Positions 9,480 to 20,501 of a stretch of DNA of 64,000 nt are shown here, piece after piece (the stretch's first letter is position 1; every line of letters begins with the position of its first letter). The position numbers and the translations under genes are program-made. This DNA comes from Symsagittifera roscoffensis (lineage: Eukaryota > Xenacoelomorpha > Acoela > Convolutidae), in assembly GCF_963678635.1 (NCBI RefSeq), contig NC_087064.1, forward strand, positions 51,912,684 through 51,976,683. The letters are read 5' to 3'. The notes under the pieces were generated by a model that was not told where the DNA came from, ran no database searches, and saw only the letters and a list, made by a program, of their open reading frames with translations.

Positions 9480-10670
9480 CTAAAACACGTTGTCTTAAGT
9501 AAACGTTGCCAAAATAAAACAGAGCATCTGGCGAACTTATGATTCAAGGGAAGAGTACTCAACCGCCACCACCCATCACCGCTCTCATAATGTACATTGC
9601 CGCTGGATTCCTTTATCGAATAAAAAAACTGAGAGACAAATACATAAGCATTACTAGACATTGGTTTATTTTTTGTTATTAGCTTCCACATGCAGTACAC
9701 AAAATTTCAAAAAAAATTGTGGGCATTAATTATCTATTTTGACCCGTCGGTTTTTTCCAAAAACTTGCCTGCCAAGCAGTAAAGTTTTGGCAAAATGTTG
9801 AAAAGAAGTTTGTTAGCTGAGCTATTTATCTTTCCCTCAGCCTCACATCGTATTTTAAATCTGTAAAAACCTAACGAGAAATTTGTTGAACCGCTGAAAA
9901 AATAACGAAGTCATGAAAAATACTTTTCTTGCCACTCACAAAAATAATTTAAATCCTTCAACTAGGACCACATTTCTGAGCAATATACTTAAAATTGAAA
10001 TCACAATTGAGCTTGTTCACGAGTTTCTTGTTTGTTCCGACCGCTGAAAAAATGGAGGAGCTTTGTATGCGGGTGTGTTTTAGTTTTTGTAATCTTTTTT
10101 TGTTTTCTACGCACAGTCAGATACCACGAATAATCATCGGAATGGTTCGAAAGTGATAAATGATAAGGAAATTTTTTGAGCCGTGACTCGAACAATGTTA
10201 AAAAATTCCAAAAAGCTTTTGCCCAGTGTCGGGAAAGTTCTGTATGAATTTCGTGACTTTTATCAAAGTTCCAGCTAGCTAAGGACGAGCGACTGAGTTT
10301 CGATTTTTTTTCAGCTCAATAAGTCTAGGTTCCTCATTTGTTTTTGCGAAACGTCAACTTTGCATTTAAATTAAAATTGTTAATGGGACTTCCTCTTTAC
10401 AATTTTTGACAACTACTCAATACCTTGGGCAGATTTGTGGACATACACACGTGTTTGGTTGATTATCTCAAGTTTCACAAACGTTGATTGTTCAAAGATT
10501 ACAAAATCGGGCATAAAATTTGTAAATAATGAGCAAAAATTTGATTCAAATAATTTATTTCGAAAAAGTGCTGTAAAAAGTTTGAAAAGATTCTAGGTTG
10601 AAAACCTTGAAATCAACATTGCTCTAATTCAATAAAGAAATGTTTCATAAATGTTTTTGGCAAGCACAGA
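9480..10670. other. Intronic DNA, no gene seen
   Basis: This is part of intron 2 of the M1-like gene. The open frames are short and without recognisable motifs. A GACCGCTGAAAAAATGGAG-like phrase at about 10039 resembles GAACCGCTGAAAAAATAACG at 9889, a very small local repeat. Confidence 0.4.
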
Positions 10671-10769
10671 ACATCGATAGAAGGCGAATTGAAGTCATCC
10701 TCCCACTCTCACAGATGTGCGGTGCTGTCTTCCAAAAATGACGGTTAGAGGAGTAATCACCCTGCACCT

Positions 10770-11015
10770 AGCGCCCATGAATCATGATTGAGCATATTGT
10801 CAATTAAATATCAGTGTCTATAAAAGTATTAAAAAGATCAATTATAATCCATTAAAAGTTATGTCCTAATATTTTATAGTGAATATAAATCATTAAAGTC
10901 AACAATAAATCTTTTATAAAAGATTTTTTGGGAAAATATTATTGAATATTACAATTTTGTTTTAAATTTATCTCATTTCTTTTTTAGTACAGATGCTGCA
11001 TATATGGTTCCCAAT
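10770..11015 (+). repeat. Diverged repeat shared with 27.70-27.93 kb
   Basis: CACCTAGCGCCCATGAATCATGATTG, then AATTATAATCCATTAAAA, then ATTACAATTTTGTTTAAA-like and CTTTTTTAGTACAGATGCT-like segments occur in the same order as CACCGAGCGCCCATGGATCATAATCG, AATTTACAATTTATTTAAA and CTGTTTAGTGCAGTTGCT at 27.70-27.93 kb. Non-coding. Confidence 0.55.
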
Positions 11016-11311
11016 TGACATACTTTTCACGTCTAAAATTTTACATATATTACACGTAGATATTTTTGTCAAATTTCAACTCATAACAGTTTTATCATTT
11101 TTTTGTTTCAAAACTTCTTCTAATGACAATATAATCCACTTCTTGGTCTAAAATTTACAATTGTAAAGGATTAGAATGGAAATCTTATGTATCGGATATT
11201 CGCTGCTCTTATACTCGGCACGAGTGATATTATGTACGTGATTCAGTCTTTGTGATACTCTGGTTTTCAAAAAAGATCCTGTAGTGTTGTTGACGGTTAC
11301 ATATAATTTTG

Positions 11312-11416
11312 CCCCAAGTCAACTTGTCCCAGCCCAATTTGTCCAATTCCAACTTGCCCCAGATGACAACTTGTCCAATGCCATCTTGTCCCAGATAAAA
11401 AAGAAAACTTGCCCCA
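11312..11416 (+). repeat. Left terminal inverted repeat of the MULE element
   Basis: It starts CCCCAAGTCAACTTGTCCCA and contains five to six short copies of the theme C-AA(C/T)TTG(T/C)CC. Reverse-complemented, the theme matches the array at the right end. The open frames across it (rich in QLVPAQFVQF on one strand and GQVGIGQIGLGQVDLGQ on the other) are by-products of the repeat. Confidence 0.75.
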
Positions 11417-11916
11417 AATTTTTTGATATGCTCGTAGAACATAATGTCGGCATAAAAATGAAAGAAATTTTTGTTGAACAATTAAGCTTGAAATAAAATG
11501 CGGAACCATTAAAACATGCGCTGTATCAAAATGAGTTCAAAGCATGCATGAACAAAATGAAAGCGAAAAAATTTCAATGCAATTTCCATTTCGAGTTAAA
11601 TATTTCAAAAGATTGATTGCAGATTTTGTATGCCCCTATAGCACAGTTAATAACAAAAATAGAAGAAGTCAAAAAATTTTAGTATGAAATTGATGAAATG
11701 GAAAACCGCAGGTACTGCATCGCCTCTAAAGCCCCCCTATACTGGGTAACCCAGAATAGGGGGCGGGAAGAGGGAAAGAACAAAATTTTTGCAGTATTGG
11801 CCTTTATCATATCTCAAAACTTGAACCCTGTACGATGGCTATAAGTTAAAAAAAGTGGTGACGTTATAAAAATAAGTTTCAAATGCGAAAAACAAATGCC
11901 GACAATTAAGTGGAAA
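11417..11916. other. 3' untranslated part of the MULE element, no gene seen
   Basis: AT-rich sequence lies between the transposase C-terminus and the left terminal inverted repeat. It holds a G-rich patch at about 11745-11775 and no recognisable coding sequence. Confidence 0.4.
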
Positions 11917-13030
11917 CTATGCCAACAATTTAAAAAGAGTTAAATGAGCTAGTGTGTATAAATAGTCAACAAAATGGTCTATGTTGAAAGTACTAGAAAT
12001 GATTTGAATTTTTGCATGAATGTCCCGATATTTCTTCCGCCCTTGATTCTGCGCTCCCCCCATAGCCTTCAAAATGTTGAACTTCTGATTTATTGAGTCC
12101 ATTTGAATCTTATCCAAGAAGATGTAGAGGCTTGGGTGGCTCCCTTGAAATAATTCTGTCACTCCAAGATGCCAACCTTCAACGGCGTTTGTCGTTCATT
12201 TCAAGCCTTCCGCTGCTTCTTGGGAATGGTTCCAGAGACTCATAGGGAATAACGATTGCCTGCTGTTTCGCTCTTTTGTTTGCCCTTTATATAACTTCTC
12301 TGAAAGTATGAGGCAAGTTCGTCAATTTTATCTGACAGGCTTCGCTCATGATCTAATTGTCCACCACGTGCTCAATCTCCTCAATGACGCTCTCGATTGG
12401 TTGTTCCACTAAATCAGTTGGAACAAAACTAAGAGCGGGTTTTGATAGCAGTGCCAAGCTTAGCTCGCAGTTATTTTCATAGGCTTTCTTTAAGCCTAGC
12501 TCGTTAGTTTTGCGTAAAAAGGCCTGGCAGAGGTGAAAGTAACAGCCTTTGATTGAAGACTCTGGAAACGCACTTGTAAAAGCGTTTACGGCAGCTTTTT
12601 AAAAATCTAGAAGGATCCTCGATGGTTGCGCGTTATCAGAGACAGACGCGATGGCTTTCAGGAATTTTAAATTCGTCTGTTCAGTTTTGTTTGGCAGTAG
12701 AGCATAAAAGCATGGTGGGTAAAATCCACCGATTTGAATGTGTATGGTATAAAGCTGGTAAAATTGCATTGGGCAAATTTTGAATGTACCGTCGCAAAGT
12801 TAAAGAGAATTGTGAACTCTTAAGGCATGAACATTATCTCGATCACCGAAAATCAAAATTCGCTCAGGATCCATATCTCCACTGTCCAATAAACAGAAAC
12901 CAGAATATTCCGTCTGAATTAAAAAATGCCTGTCTTTAAGAATTGGCACGGACGGGACCACGTTCTGTTTCTGGCGGTTAAGAGTTCTGTTTATTGCTGC
13001 ACGACTGGGCAAGGATAGTTGAACAGCTTT
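11917..13030 (-). pseudogene. MULE-family transposase, broken
   Basis: Read on the minus strand, the order of MULE transposase landmarks is intact. It has LPSRAAINRTLNR, then SGDMDPERILIFGD, then CDGTFKICPMQFYQLYTIH (first catalytic Asp), FYALLPNKTEQTN, ILLDF (second Asp) followed by a stop where KAAVNAF continues, GCYFHLCQAF (C/H motif), then after degenerate sequence LWNHSQEAAEGLK, a stop, TNAVEGWHLGV and SHPSLYIFLDKIQ, ending in KKYRDI and LYTLAH. The frame carries in-frame stops (one just before CDGTF, one after LLDF, one before TNAVEGWH), so no active enzyme can be made. Loss of activity is inferred from these stops. Confidence 0.85.
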
Positions 13031-13090
13031 CTCATCAGTTACTTCCTGGAGACAAGTGGCAATTGTACTACTATTAACAGGTATAATTTG

Positions 13091-13351
13091 CTACCTGGCC
13101 TCTTTTTTCATTTGATGCATGATCGTGTTTGCCTCAATTCTCCCAGGTCTAACATCGTGGTTGTGCTCGTTTTTTGTTGAGACGAGTTCATCTCCTGCTG
13201 TGATGGCTAGCATGCAGCATTTGTGTGAACTGTATCTTGCGCATCTCCGGTGCTCAGTAGATTTTGTCGTTTGTTTTTTTGTGAAATCGTGTCCGTCAAT
13301 AATTAGCGTTCGTTTATTTTGTTGCGATATTCCCCACGTAAGGTGACTCAT
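13091..13351 (-). pseudogene. FLYWCH zinc-finger domain at the N-terminus of the MULE transposase
   Basis: The frame reads RTLIIDGHDFTKKQTTK, then RRCARYSSHKC and VSTKNEHNHDVRPG. FLYWCH domains follow LxxxGxxFxxxxxxxxxxxWxCxxxxxxxCxAxxxxxxxxxxxxxxHNH. Two cysteines (RRC and HKC) and HNH are present; the tryptophan before the first cysteine is replaced by histidine. FLYWCH fingers bind DNA and in these transposons probably recognise the element ends. It is separated from the transposase body by a short, poorly readable stretch, and both are on the same strand within the inverted repeats. Confidence 0.85.
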
Positions 13352-13646
13352 TGTATTTATGTTGGATGTTTAAGATCGAAATGGTAAACATTGAGCAAAA
13401 TGATCGAAATGGTAAGCAAAATGAAAGAATAGCCGTGTTTCATTTTGTTTTAAAGGCGCTAATTGAGGATTATTGTCGAAGTTTGGCGTGTAATTACCAA
13501 AATTTGTGGTTTTTCAGGCTCAGCTTCGAATATTTTCGATTATAGTTTTTTGGTTATCTCAAAACGAGTCCAGTGTACATTAGCACTTGCTGGTCCTCAA
13601 TTTGAACATCAAAGAATCAAGTAAAAGTGTTAAGTATTGGACAAAA

Positions 13647-13750
13647 CGGCATAGGACAAAATGTCATGTGGGGCAAGTTGGCATAGGACAAGTTGCCTTG
13701 TAGGGCTAGTTAGTATAGGGCAAGTTGGCATAGGGGCTATTGACTTGGGG
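13647..13750 (-). repeat. Right terminal inverted repeat of the MULE element
   Basis: It holds five or so degenerate copies of GG(A/G)CAAGTTGGCATA and ends TTGACTTGGGG at 13750, the reverse complement of the left end CCCCAAGTCAA. It lies about 300 bp upstream of the FLYWCH frame; no promoter can be picked out by eye. Confidence 0.75.
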
Positions 13751-13818
13751 AAACAGTCCTGACACCTTGTTGACACACCGTGAGATATTTGTCTTGATTA
13801 GGAAACTAGCCCCAAAAT

Positions 13819-14130
13819 CAGGGGTGGACCTTGAATTTTAAATTTTATTGAGGGATAAAGAGCGGACTTTAAAAAACATTTCAAAAAAATGTTAATTTTT
13901 TCTTAATTTGATCAATTTAGTTTTATGATTTTTGCTGAAACACCATGATTTGACAAAACTTTTCCCGTCGGTTTTTTTACGGCACTTGCTCATCCTCAAA
14001 GTTAGTATACATTGCCGCCATAGGCTCGTTCAGGGAAACTCTAGGATAAGTCGGCCGAAATGGATGAGGTAAAATAGTGCAAAATTGGGGACCCTTGGCT
14101 TATGACGAAAGGTCGATTCGGTTTTCATTT
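13819..14130 (+). repeat. hAT-type MITE, diverged copy
   Basis: It starts CAGGGGTGGACCTTGAATTTT, close to CAGGGGCGGATCTAGGATTTT of the complete copy, and later has CTCAAAGTTAGTATACATTG, a CTC-TT block, AACTCTAGG, GTCGGCCGAAATGGAT and TTGGGGACCC in the same order. The 3' terminal repeat is not recognised. It lies only about 70 bp from the MULE end. Confidence 0.6.
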
Positions 14131-14920
14131 TTATGCCAAAAAAGCCTGCTAAAAACTGGGCCCCTGTTATGACATAAAAATTGCACCGAAGTTATGAGAT
14201 CAAAACAAGGAGGGCGGTTTTTTGCAGACCATTTTTATTCACAATTTTATTGGGGAGAAAACAGCAAATCGTATTAATTTTTTTCGGTGACGCTAATTGA
14301 AAATGACTAAAATTTTCAATGACATTAATTGAGAAAACTTTTTTCAGTTTTTTTTATTATGCAACGCCCTCGATCAAGTTCCAGTTCCGCGCCTTAGACA
14401 AACTGTTCAATACAACACAGAACCCTAAATGCAAGCATGTCCTATTTTTAGATGAAGCCGCCCACATTGTGGCATGAACAGCTTCATCATAAATTGAACT
14501 TTCCCTATTATAGATCTGTAACTGGAATTCAACTGGAATTCAACTGAAACCGGTTTCTATCTTACTCTGTATATAAGCTCCAAAATTATAACTAAGTTTC
14601 TCAATTTCAGATTTAATAGCTGAAATCAATCTTTTGTTGCTTTGCGTATTTGCATTCGGAGGGTGGTGGTGGTGGTAGGGGTAGTTAGTACTATAATGAA
14701 TTTAGTGGGCGGTTGGGTTGGGGGCAGAGGCTCCTGCTAATGAAGTTAGGCGATCGGAGGGAGATGTGCCGGGTGGACCCATCACGTCCAATTACCACCC
14801 ATCGCCAAAACTTCCACTCCAGTTAATTCCAACTGAAAGCAGCAGAAATAAAGAGGAAGCGCCCTCTTTTCAACCACTGTGTTATTATGTCAGCTCAAAA
14901 AATAAACGTGAAGAATAGCC
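14131..14920. other. No supported gene; one G+C-rich patch
   Basis: 14700-14880 is richer in G+C than its surroundings and has an open plus-strand frame (starting GAEAPANEVRRSEGD). There are no clear splice sites around it and no family is recognised. A short GGTGGT run is at 14660. Confidence 0.3.
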
Positions 14921-14924
14921 AAAA

Positions 14925-15277
14925 AACGAAGATTTTTTGTCTCAAGTGTTTTAACTAATGATAAAAACTTTGATTTTCTCATAAAAACAAATTGATTTTC
15001 ATAGCTCTCCCAGAGCACCAAGAAGACCCTGTTTTGGCTAAACTTTCTGCCCCGCAGGCAAACTTTTGAAAAAAAAACAGGCCAAAAAAGGCGTTTTAGG
15101 CGGCAGTTTTTGGAAAAATTTGACCAAAAAAAACGCGGTTTTTCGGCGCGCGCTCTCCTCTCAAAGTTGGTATATGTTGGCGCCAAAGGCGCCTTTAGAA
15201 AAGTTTTAGGGTGAGTCAGCCAAAAATAGATATCAAAGTGGGACCCTTTAGGTCGACAGGGGGTCGAATTCACTGTC
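14925..15277 (+). repeat. hAT-type MITE, truncated at the left
   Basis: It matches the complete copy over CAAATTGATTTTCATAGCTC, CTTTCTGCCCCGCAGGCAAAC, GGCGCGCGCTC, AAGTTGGTATATGTTGGCGC, CAAAGGCGCCTTTAGAAAAG and GGGACCCTTT. The right inverted repeat is missing. Confidence 0.75.
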
Positions 15278-15368
15278 ATTGAGAGGATCTCTTTAACTGA
15301 CCAGGGGGAGACTCGTTGCCAGGTACGAAGTTCTCATATGCTTAACCATTGACTTGTCTCTTTGTAAA

Positions 15369-15380
15369 GGGGGGGGGGGG
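15369..15380 (+). repeat. Homopolymer G run (12)
   Basis: Twelve guanines in a row occur in otherwise AT-rich DNA, next to the short repeat CATATGCTTAACC also seen at about 3530. Confidence 0.9.
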
Positions 15381-15883
15381 TAGTTAAAATGTTCCTATTA
15401 AAAAATAAGAAAGACAGTTCTCCTCGGAGTTGATGATCTAAAAATATCAGCTAATAATCTCTAGCTAATAAGCTTTCAAAAAAAAATTAATTTAAATAAT
15501 CTGGACAATGGGTGCACAAGAATTTTTTGACGGGAGCGGTTTTTCGACCACTTTTCTGAATTTGTGACAAAAGTTTCAGATATTTTTTTTGAAAAAAAAG
15601 ACCAACAATGACGTTAATTAGAAACTTTTGAAACAATGATTCAGAGGTGTGGAAGCATATTTCCGCTCATCAGTTTTTCAGAATCGAAATCAAAAGACAC
15701 TGAAGCAAGTTCTGTATCGTAAATTGGGACGAAGGTTCGAAGGGTCGAATTGGGTCTACTCGGCCTCAAAATTTTCTCAAGGGTTAATGTCAACTATATT
15801 TTTTCCTCAATTTCCTAGAAAGCGATTAATCATATGTTTTTAAAGTAACAGTAACGACTACATCAATATCTCATCGTGAAAGA

Positions 15884-16266
15884 GTGAAGTTATCTTGCAA
15901 GAATCTTGCAAGATTCTTGCAAGATCTTGCAAGATGAAGGTTATCTTGCAAGATCTTGAAAGAGTGAGGTTTTTCTTGCAAGATAACCAACTATGAAACT
16001 TTCTTTAATTTGATGAAAATACTCAATTAGCTTGAGGTATTTTGTATCTTGTGAAGTTATCTTGCAAGAATAACTTCACAATAACTTCACAAGACAGTGA
16101 AGTTATCTTGCAAGAATCTTGCAAGATTCTTGCAAGATCTTGCAAGATGAAGGTTATCTTGCAAGATCTTGAAAGAGTGAGGTTATTCTTGCAAGATAAC
16201 CAACTATGAAACTTTCTTTAATTTGATGAAAATACTCAATTAGCTTGAGGTATTTTGTATCTTGTG
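15884..16266 (+). repeat. Direct repeat of about 170 bp (two copies) rich in CTTGCAAGAT
   Basis: 15884-16053 and 16097-16266 are nearly identical (period 213). Each begins GTGAAGTTATCTTGCAAG, holds several CTTGCAAGAT palindromes, then a unique AT-rich segment (CAACTATGAAACTTTC to TGAGGTATTTTGTATCTTGTG). The 43-bp spacer is itself made of CTTGCAAG and AACTTCACAA pieces. Non-coding. Confidence 0.9.
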
Positions 16267-16463
16267 TTCACATAAATCCAATTAGTAATTAAGTTCATCT
16301 TATTATGAGATTAATATTTCTTTTTAATGTTGATTTGTTCAAGTATTTAAATTTTTCTACTTGGTACAGGTAAAGTGTCTACAATTTACTTGCATTTTTG
16401 TGTAAATTTTTTTTTCACAGAAAAAATCATGTCCTGATAGAATTAAGGTTATCATTAATGGAG

Positions 16464-16564
16464 GTTGTCTTGCAAGATCATGCAAGATTCTTGCAAGATC
16501 TTTTAAAGAGATGCATCTTCTTTAAAAAAATCTTGCAAGATTCTTGCAAGATCTTGCAAGATAA
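16464..16564. repeat. Third CTTGCAAGAT cluster
   Basis: GTTGTCTTGCAAGATCATGC with TTCTTGCAAGATC is followed, across a TTTAAAGA-rich centre, by TCTTGCAAGATTCTTGCAAG and ATCTTGCAAGATAACA. The arrangement is roughly mirror-symmetric, so a hairpin can form. It shares the unit of the 15.9-kb repeats. Confidence 0.75.
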
Positions 16565-16569
16565 CACTC

Positions 16570-18560
16570 CTTGATCAACTAGGGTATATTTGATGGTTGT
16601 CAAAATCTACCAAAGACAGATAAAAAGACAATTAAAATTCCCTCCGATTACTTTTTATGAAGAGTTGTTGCTAAATACCAATTTCGGTTACTCTGGAAAT
16701 AAGGCAAAATTAGTGGGTGACAAAAAGGTGAAATAAAGCGGAAAAAAAATGAAAAAAGTTAAGGCTAATCTCTGGCAGATGAAATTCGCGCCGAACCAGA
16801 TTATCCATATTGATTTCATAACCCGCACTGAAGGCAACATTGGAGGAAAACATAAGTAGTTCATTTAGTTTTTTTTCTGTTAGCGCCAGTGTAAAATATC
16901 AGTTTAGTAGCCACCCCGAGCTGAAAATTTACGGAGATTAGGTCGGAGCTAAATCACAATATTCTTGGAATCCATTTTAAAGGCACAAATATCAGAGAAC
17001 AAAGAAACTGCATTTGACCTCAAACACTTTTATGACAATATAAAACGAGGCAATTTGCTGCCTTAAATCGAACATTTCCGCCTGGAATTGAACATATTGT
17101 TGCCCTATTTCTGAACCTCAAATTAATCAATGCTAAAATAATCATAGTAGCTGTTAGATGGAAAAAAATGGTATTAGCATTTCAAAGAAAATTTCCAAAT
17201 CGAATTCTGTGGTTTTTCTCTCATTGTGGAAATAACTGAAAAAGAAAATATTTTCTGAAGTATTCACACGAGCAAAGTAGATTGTAAGAGTGCTTTGAAC
17301 TTACGCACTCTGGAAATACTTCAGAGGGAGGTAAGCATCGGGCCAAATCATTTGATCATTAGCGGGTATGAAAGGAAAGAACAGTTATTACAAATATTTC
17401 ACATCTCAACAAGACCAATATATATTTGAGGTCAACTATTAAATAGACCAAAAAATATTTCAAATTGTCAATTGAAAAAAAAAACAAGAGAAAAGTAATT
17501 TTCAAAATCTTACTATATTTTTTTGAAATCTCATTTTTTGGAGATTTTTTCGAAAGGTAAATTCAAGCAACTGGCTGCAAAAAAAGTGTCTTGGGTACAA
17601 AGCTTTGATTTATATTAGCTACCCTTGGAGTGCAAAAATACTGTCTATGGAACCTAAAGATATGGAAATTCAATTAGGCGAACAATTGAAACCAAATGAG
17701 GATCGAACACCTCACTCAAGTTCAAAAGATGCCGCCGCCGAAAATTAAAACGCTAGACAAGTTGTTTCAGAAAAATAAAAAAGAATGAAAAACAACAAAA
17801 GGTTGTGAAGAGCAATGTTGCCTTAAAAACATTCTTACTGAAAAAGAACAAATTTCTTGAACAATTTCTTTAAGGGTTCTTAATTTTTCCACTCGGTGGT
17901 ACCTCACGGAAAGTTAGTTTGAAGGACGTTCAAGATCTTGCAAGAGATCAATCATATTGGACTAAACATTTATAATAATCAATTTTAATCAAGCATGAAC
18001 TTAGGATTTATTCCGAGTCTGAAAATGGCAGTTTTCACCGTTTTTTATAGGTTTTTCAACGGATTGAAATTATATGAAAAAACAGAATTGACAATAATTG
18101 GCAGACTGAACAAGGATATTTTTGTCGAAATTATTGCACAACTCATGATTTAAAGTTCTACTCCTCTCAATCAATAAATATTCACTCCTGAAGAAAAACC
18201 ATAACAAAAATAGCAAGAAACGCAGCAAATTCAAGCCCGGAATAAACTGGCAAGTGCTCCAAATCAAAAATTGACATTTCCGTAGAGGGTATCTTAATTA
18301 ACTTGTCGATGGTTTCAATCTAAAGTTTGTAACAATTCAAGGTAAATGTTGTCCAAAAATGTCCTTTAAATTAATTTTGGAGAATAAAAACCTGATTTGT
18401 GTTTTTATTTTTTTTCGCAAACAATTTACTTATAATTCATTTTTGATTAATAAAAGCGGGTAGATGCCCAAGGATGTCTGCAAGCAAGCATTTGACTTGG
18501 CACTGATTCAATTGAAGTTGTAATCGATATTGAAATAACAACAATCATAGATATTGAAAA
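16570..18560. other. Intronic DNA, no gene seen
   Basis: AT-rich sequence within intron 2 of the M1-like gene. The open frames are short and without motifs. A single CAAGATCTTGCAAGAG occurs at about 17931, an isolated relative of the 15.9-kb repeat. Confidence 0.4.
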
Positions 18561-18589
18561 GCCGAATTTAGTTCGACAAAGTTTTTTTA

Positions 18590-18850
18590 GAAATGGTCGG
18601 AATTTTTTTCAAAATCTCTGTCACAAAACTGTTCATTAGGCATCAAATCCGGTGAGTCAGGAAAAATTGGATCAACTTAAATTTGTAAGTTTTTTTTGCA
18701 CAATTTTTCACTTGGTCCGGCACAAAGGAAAGATGCAATATCTTGAGGAAAAATAAAATATTCGGGTACTAACGCATAAATGGCGCTACTTCGGGTCTCA
18801 AAAAATCATCCATATACTGGTCGTTTTTCAAAACTTTATTAATGAAGACA
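18590..18850 (-). pseudogene. Tc1/mariner-type transposase fragment
   Basis: On the minus strand, split over frames, I read KVLKNDQYMDDFLRPEVAPFM, then after a frameshift FPQDIASFLCAGPSEKL and, past a stop, PDSPDLMPNEQF. Tc1-like transposases read YxxxLxxxxxPFM-x-FQQDNAPxHTAxxVxxWL-x-WPxxSPDLNPIENxW. The QD and the glutamate of PNE correspond to the second and third catalytic acids. Frameshifts and a stop show it is dead. Inverted terminal repeats were not located. Degraded relatives of the upstream transposase may extend to about 19.4 kb. Confidence 0.7.
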
Positions 18851-18859
18851 AAACTGTTT

Positions 18860-20490
18860 TAGCATTTTTCATTGATACCCGCATTACAATAAATCTTGTT
18901 TTTTTTCTAGTGATCTTTTTGCATTGCATTCATTATTCGATCTTTTAGCCTGTGGCGTCAAAAATATGAACATTTCTCTAAAATTGCCGCAAATTTAATT
19001 GCTTCAACAGTTTGGTTATTTTTGGCAAAATTGTAAAAAACCATTTTCAATGTAATTTTTTTCAAGAGACTACCCAAAATATGCATTTCCTGTTCACGGA
19101 AGATGCAACGCATGATCAAACTTTTAATTTCATTTTAAGTTTGAAATGTGTTGAAAAATTTAGGCTTGCGCTTTATTTTTCCACTAGTGTATGTTGCATC
19201 GAGAAGCAATGTGACACAAATCAAGACAAAAATTGCTCGTTTGATTGTTCAAGTAAAGCACCGAAACATATTGCACTTAGCGTTTTTTTTTTCAATTATA
19301 ACAAGAAAACATATTGAGCACATGTGTCATGTTGTAAAATGTTTTTGTGGGTATATAAAAACTTCGTGTTCATTTTCTCCTAAATTCCGAAAAAATAAAT
19401 CAGTTTTTACGTCAGACATTGTTTTCTTGTTTTTAAATTATCAACTGCTTCCAGAAGCTGAAAGCCAATGACATTTAGTGTTCCCGAGGGCGGCTTCTTC
19501 TCAAAAAATCAGCATATTAGGATTTTGATTTATAGTCTGTCATATAAAAGAGTTTTGAAAAAAATAGCTTCTGTCCATTTTAGCATGAAAAAATTTACTC
19601 GTTTTTCCTCAAATTATAAGTGGGCAAATAGATTTCATTTTAGCTTTCCGTTCACAATTTGAATAAGACATGACACACAAAATTGATGGGCAGAAAAAGG
19701 CTAAAAAAACGAGATCGCCAATTTTGTTCAGCCTTAATTGCTGTTCATTAACATGCATAGCAAGTTCGATTATTTTAGATTTAACGTGAAGAGAAAAATT
19801 TAATTCCAAGTCGACAGAAATGAGTAAAAAGTGCGGATCTTCGGAAAGCACTACTGCTAATAGTGCGGCGCGCCAAAACCCCGTTTTCCTAAATTGAAGT
19901 TTTCAAATGCAATTTAAAATCTCCCTGTCGCCAATCAAGCGCTGAATTAAGATGTTATTAACAAGAATCTAGAGGCAATCTACTACAAAATTAGCATTTT
20001 ACGGAATTCATGTCAGCTTGCGACAGTAGCGCCGACATCTTGAAATTTGGGCTCCAAGGGGCATAAATTTGTTTAATGTCATTACATCAGAGAATTGGCT
20101 GTGCATATCAATTTATAAACTATCTATTCCTTAAGAAAATAATACAAAAAATCTAACTATATAAAAGCACTTAAATTTTGAAACTCATCATCGTTCCATA
20201 ATTGAAAAAAATGGTCCATGAATTGAGGAACAAACTGGAAATGTTGTTAAGGTCAGTTAATACGCAAAAGGTGCTTGCAGAAAATTAATTTATGTCGCCA
20301 AATAATAAAACAATTTTTTCTGATTATAAACAAATTTGGGACGCAGCTAGATAAAGTAGTATATGAGCTTATGTGGGTATGCCGCCGTAAATGACTAATA
20401 AACTAGCATTTTTCGAACTAGTGTAAATGACCTAAAACGGTGCAAATAAACTACAAAAACAGAGACACGAATGCTAATATTAAAAGGCAA
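18860..20490. other. No clear gene; possibly the 5' part of the Tc1/mariner fossil
   Basis: Several frames overlap between 19000 and 19660 without recognisable domains. The beginning could be the decayed N-terminal half of the transposase (minus strand). Nothing can be named from 19.7 to 20.49 kb. Confidence 0.3.
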
Positions 20491-20501
20491 AATCCTGATT
20501 G

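Larger units (their letters stand above)
11312..13750 (-). mobile_element. MULE DNA transposon (FLYWCH type), broken, with terminal inverted repeats
   Basis: The two ends are inverted: CCCCAAGTCAACTTG at 11312 and TTGACTTGGGG ending at 13750. Inside each end is a run of degenerate repeats of CAACTTGTCCCA / TTGGCATAGGACAAG (11312-11416 and about 13647-13750). Between them lies a minus-strand transposase with a FLYWCH domain. Mutator-like elements in animals often join FLYWCH zinc fingers to a MULE transposase. Direct repeats of 8-10 bp expected beside the ends are not evident, so the exact ends or the target duplication have decayed. It lies in intron 2 of the M1-like gene, same strand. Confidence 0.8.

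Noticed and set aside
11284-11509. Frames rich in GQVGIGQIGLGQ or QLVPAQFVQFQLAP
   Set aside because: They are produced by the repeated unit of the MULE terminal repeat, not a protein gene.
14700-14918. G+C-rich open frame that might be an exon
   Set aside because: No convincing splice sites, no start context and no family; kept only as a note.
15884-16564. CRISPR-like array
   Set aside because: The repeats are palindromic pieces without unique spacers of constant size, in an animal genome context.
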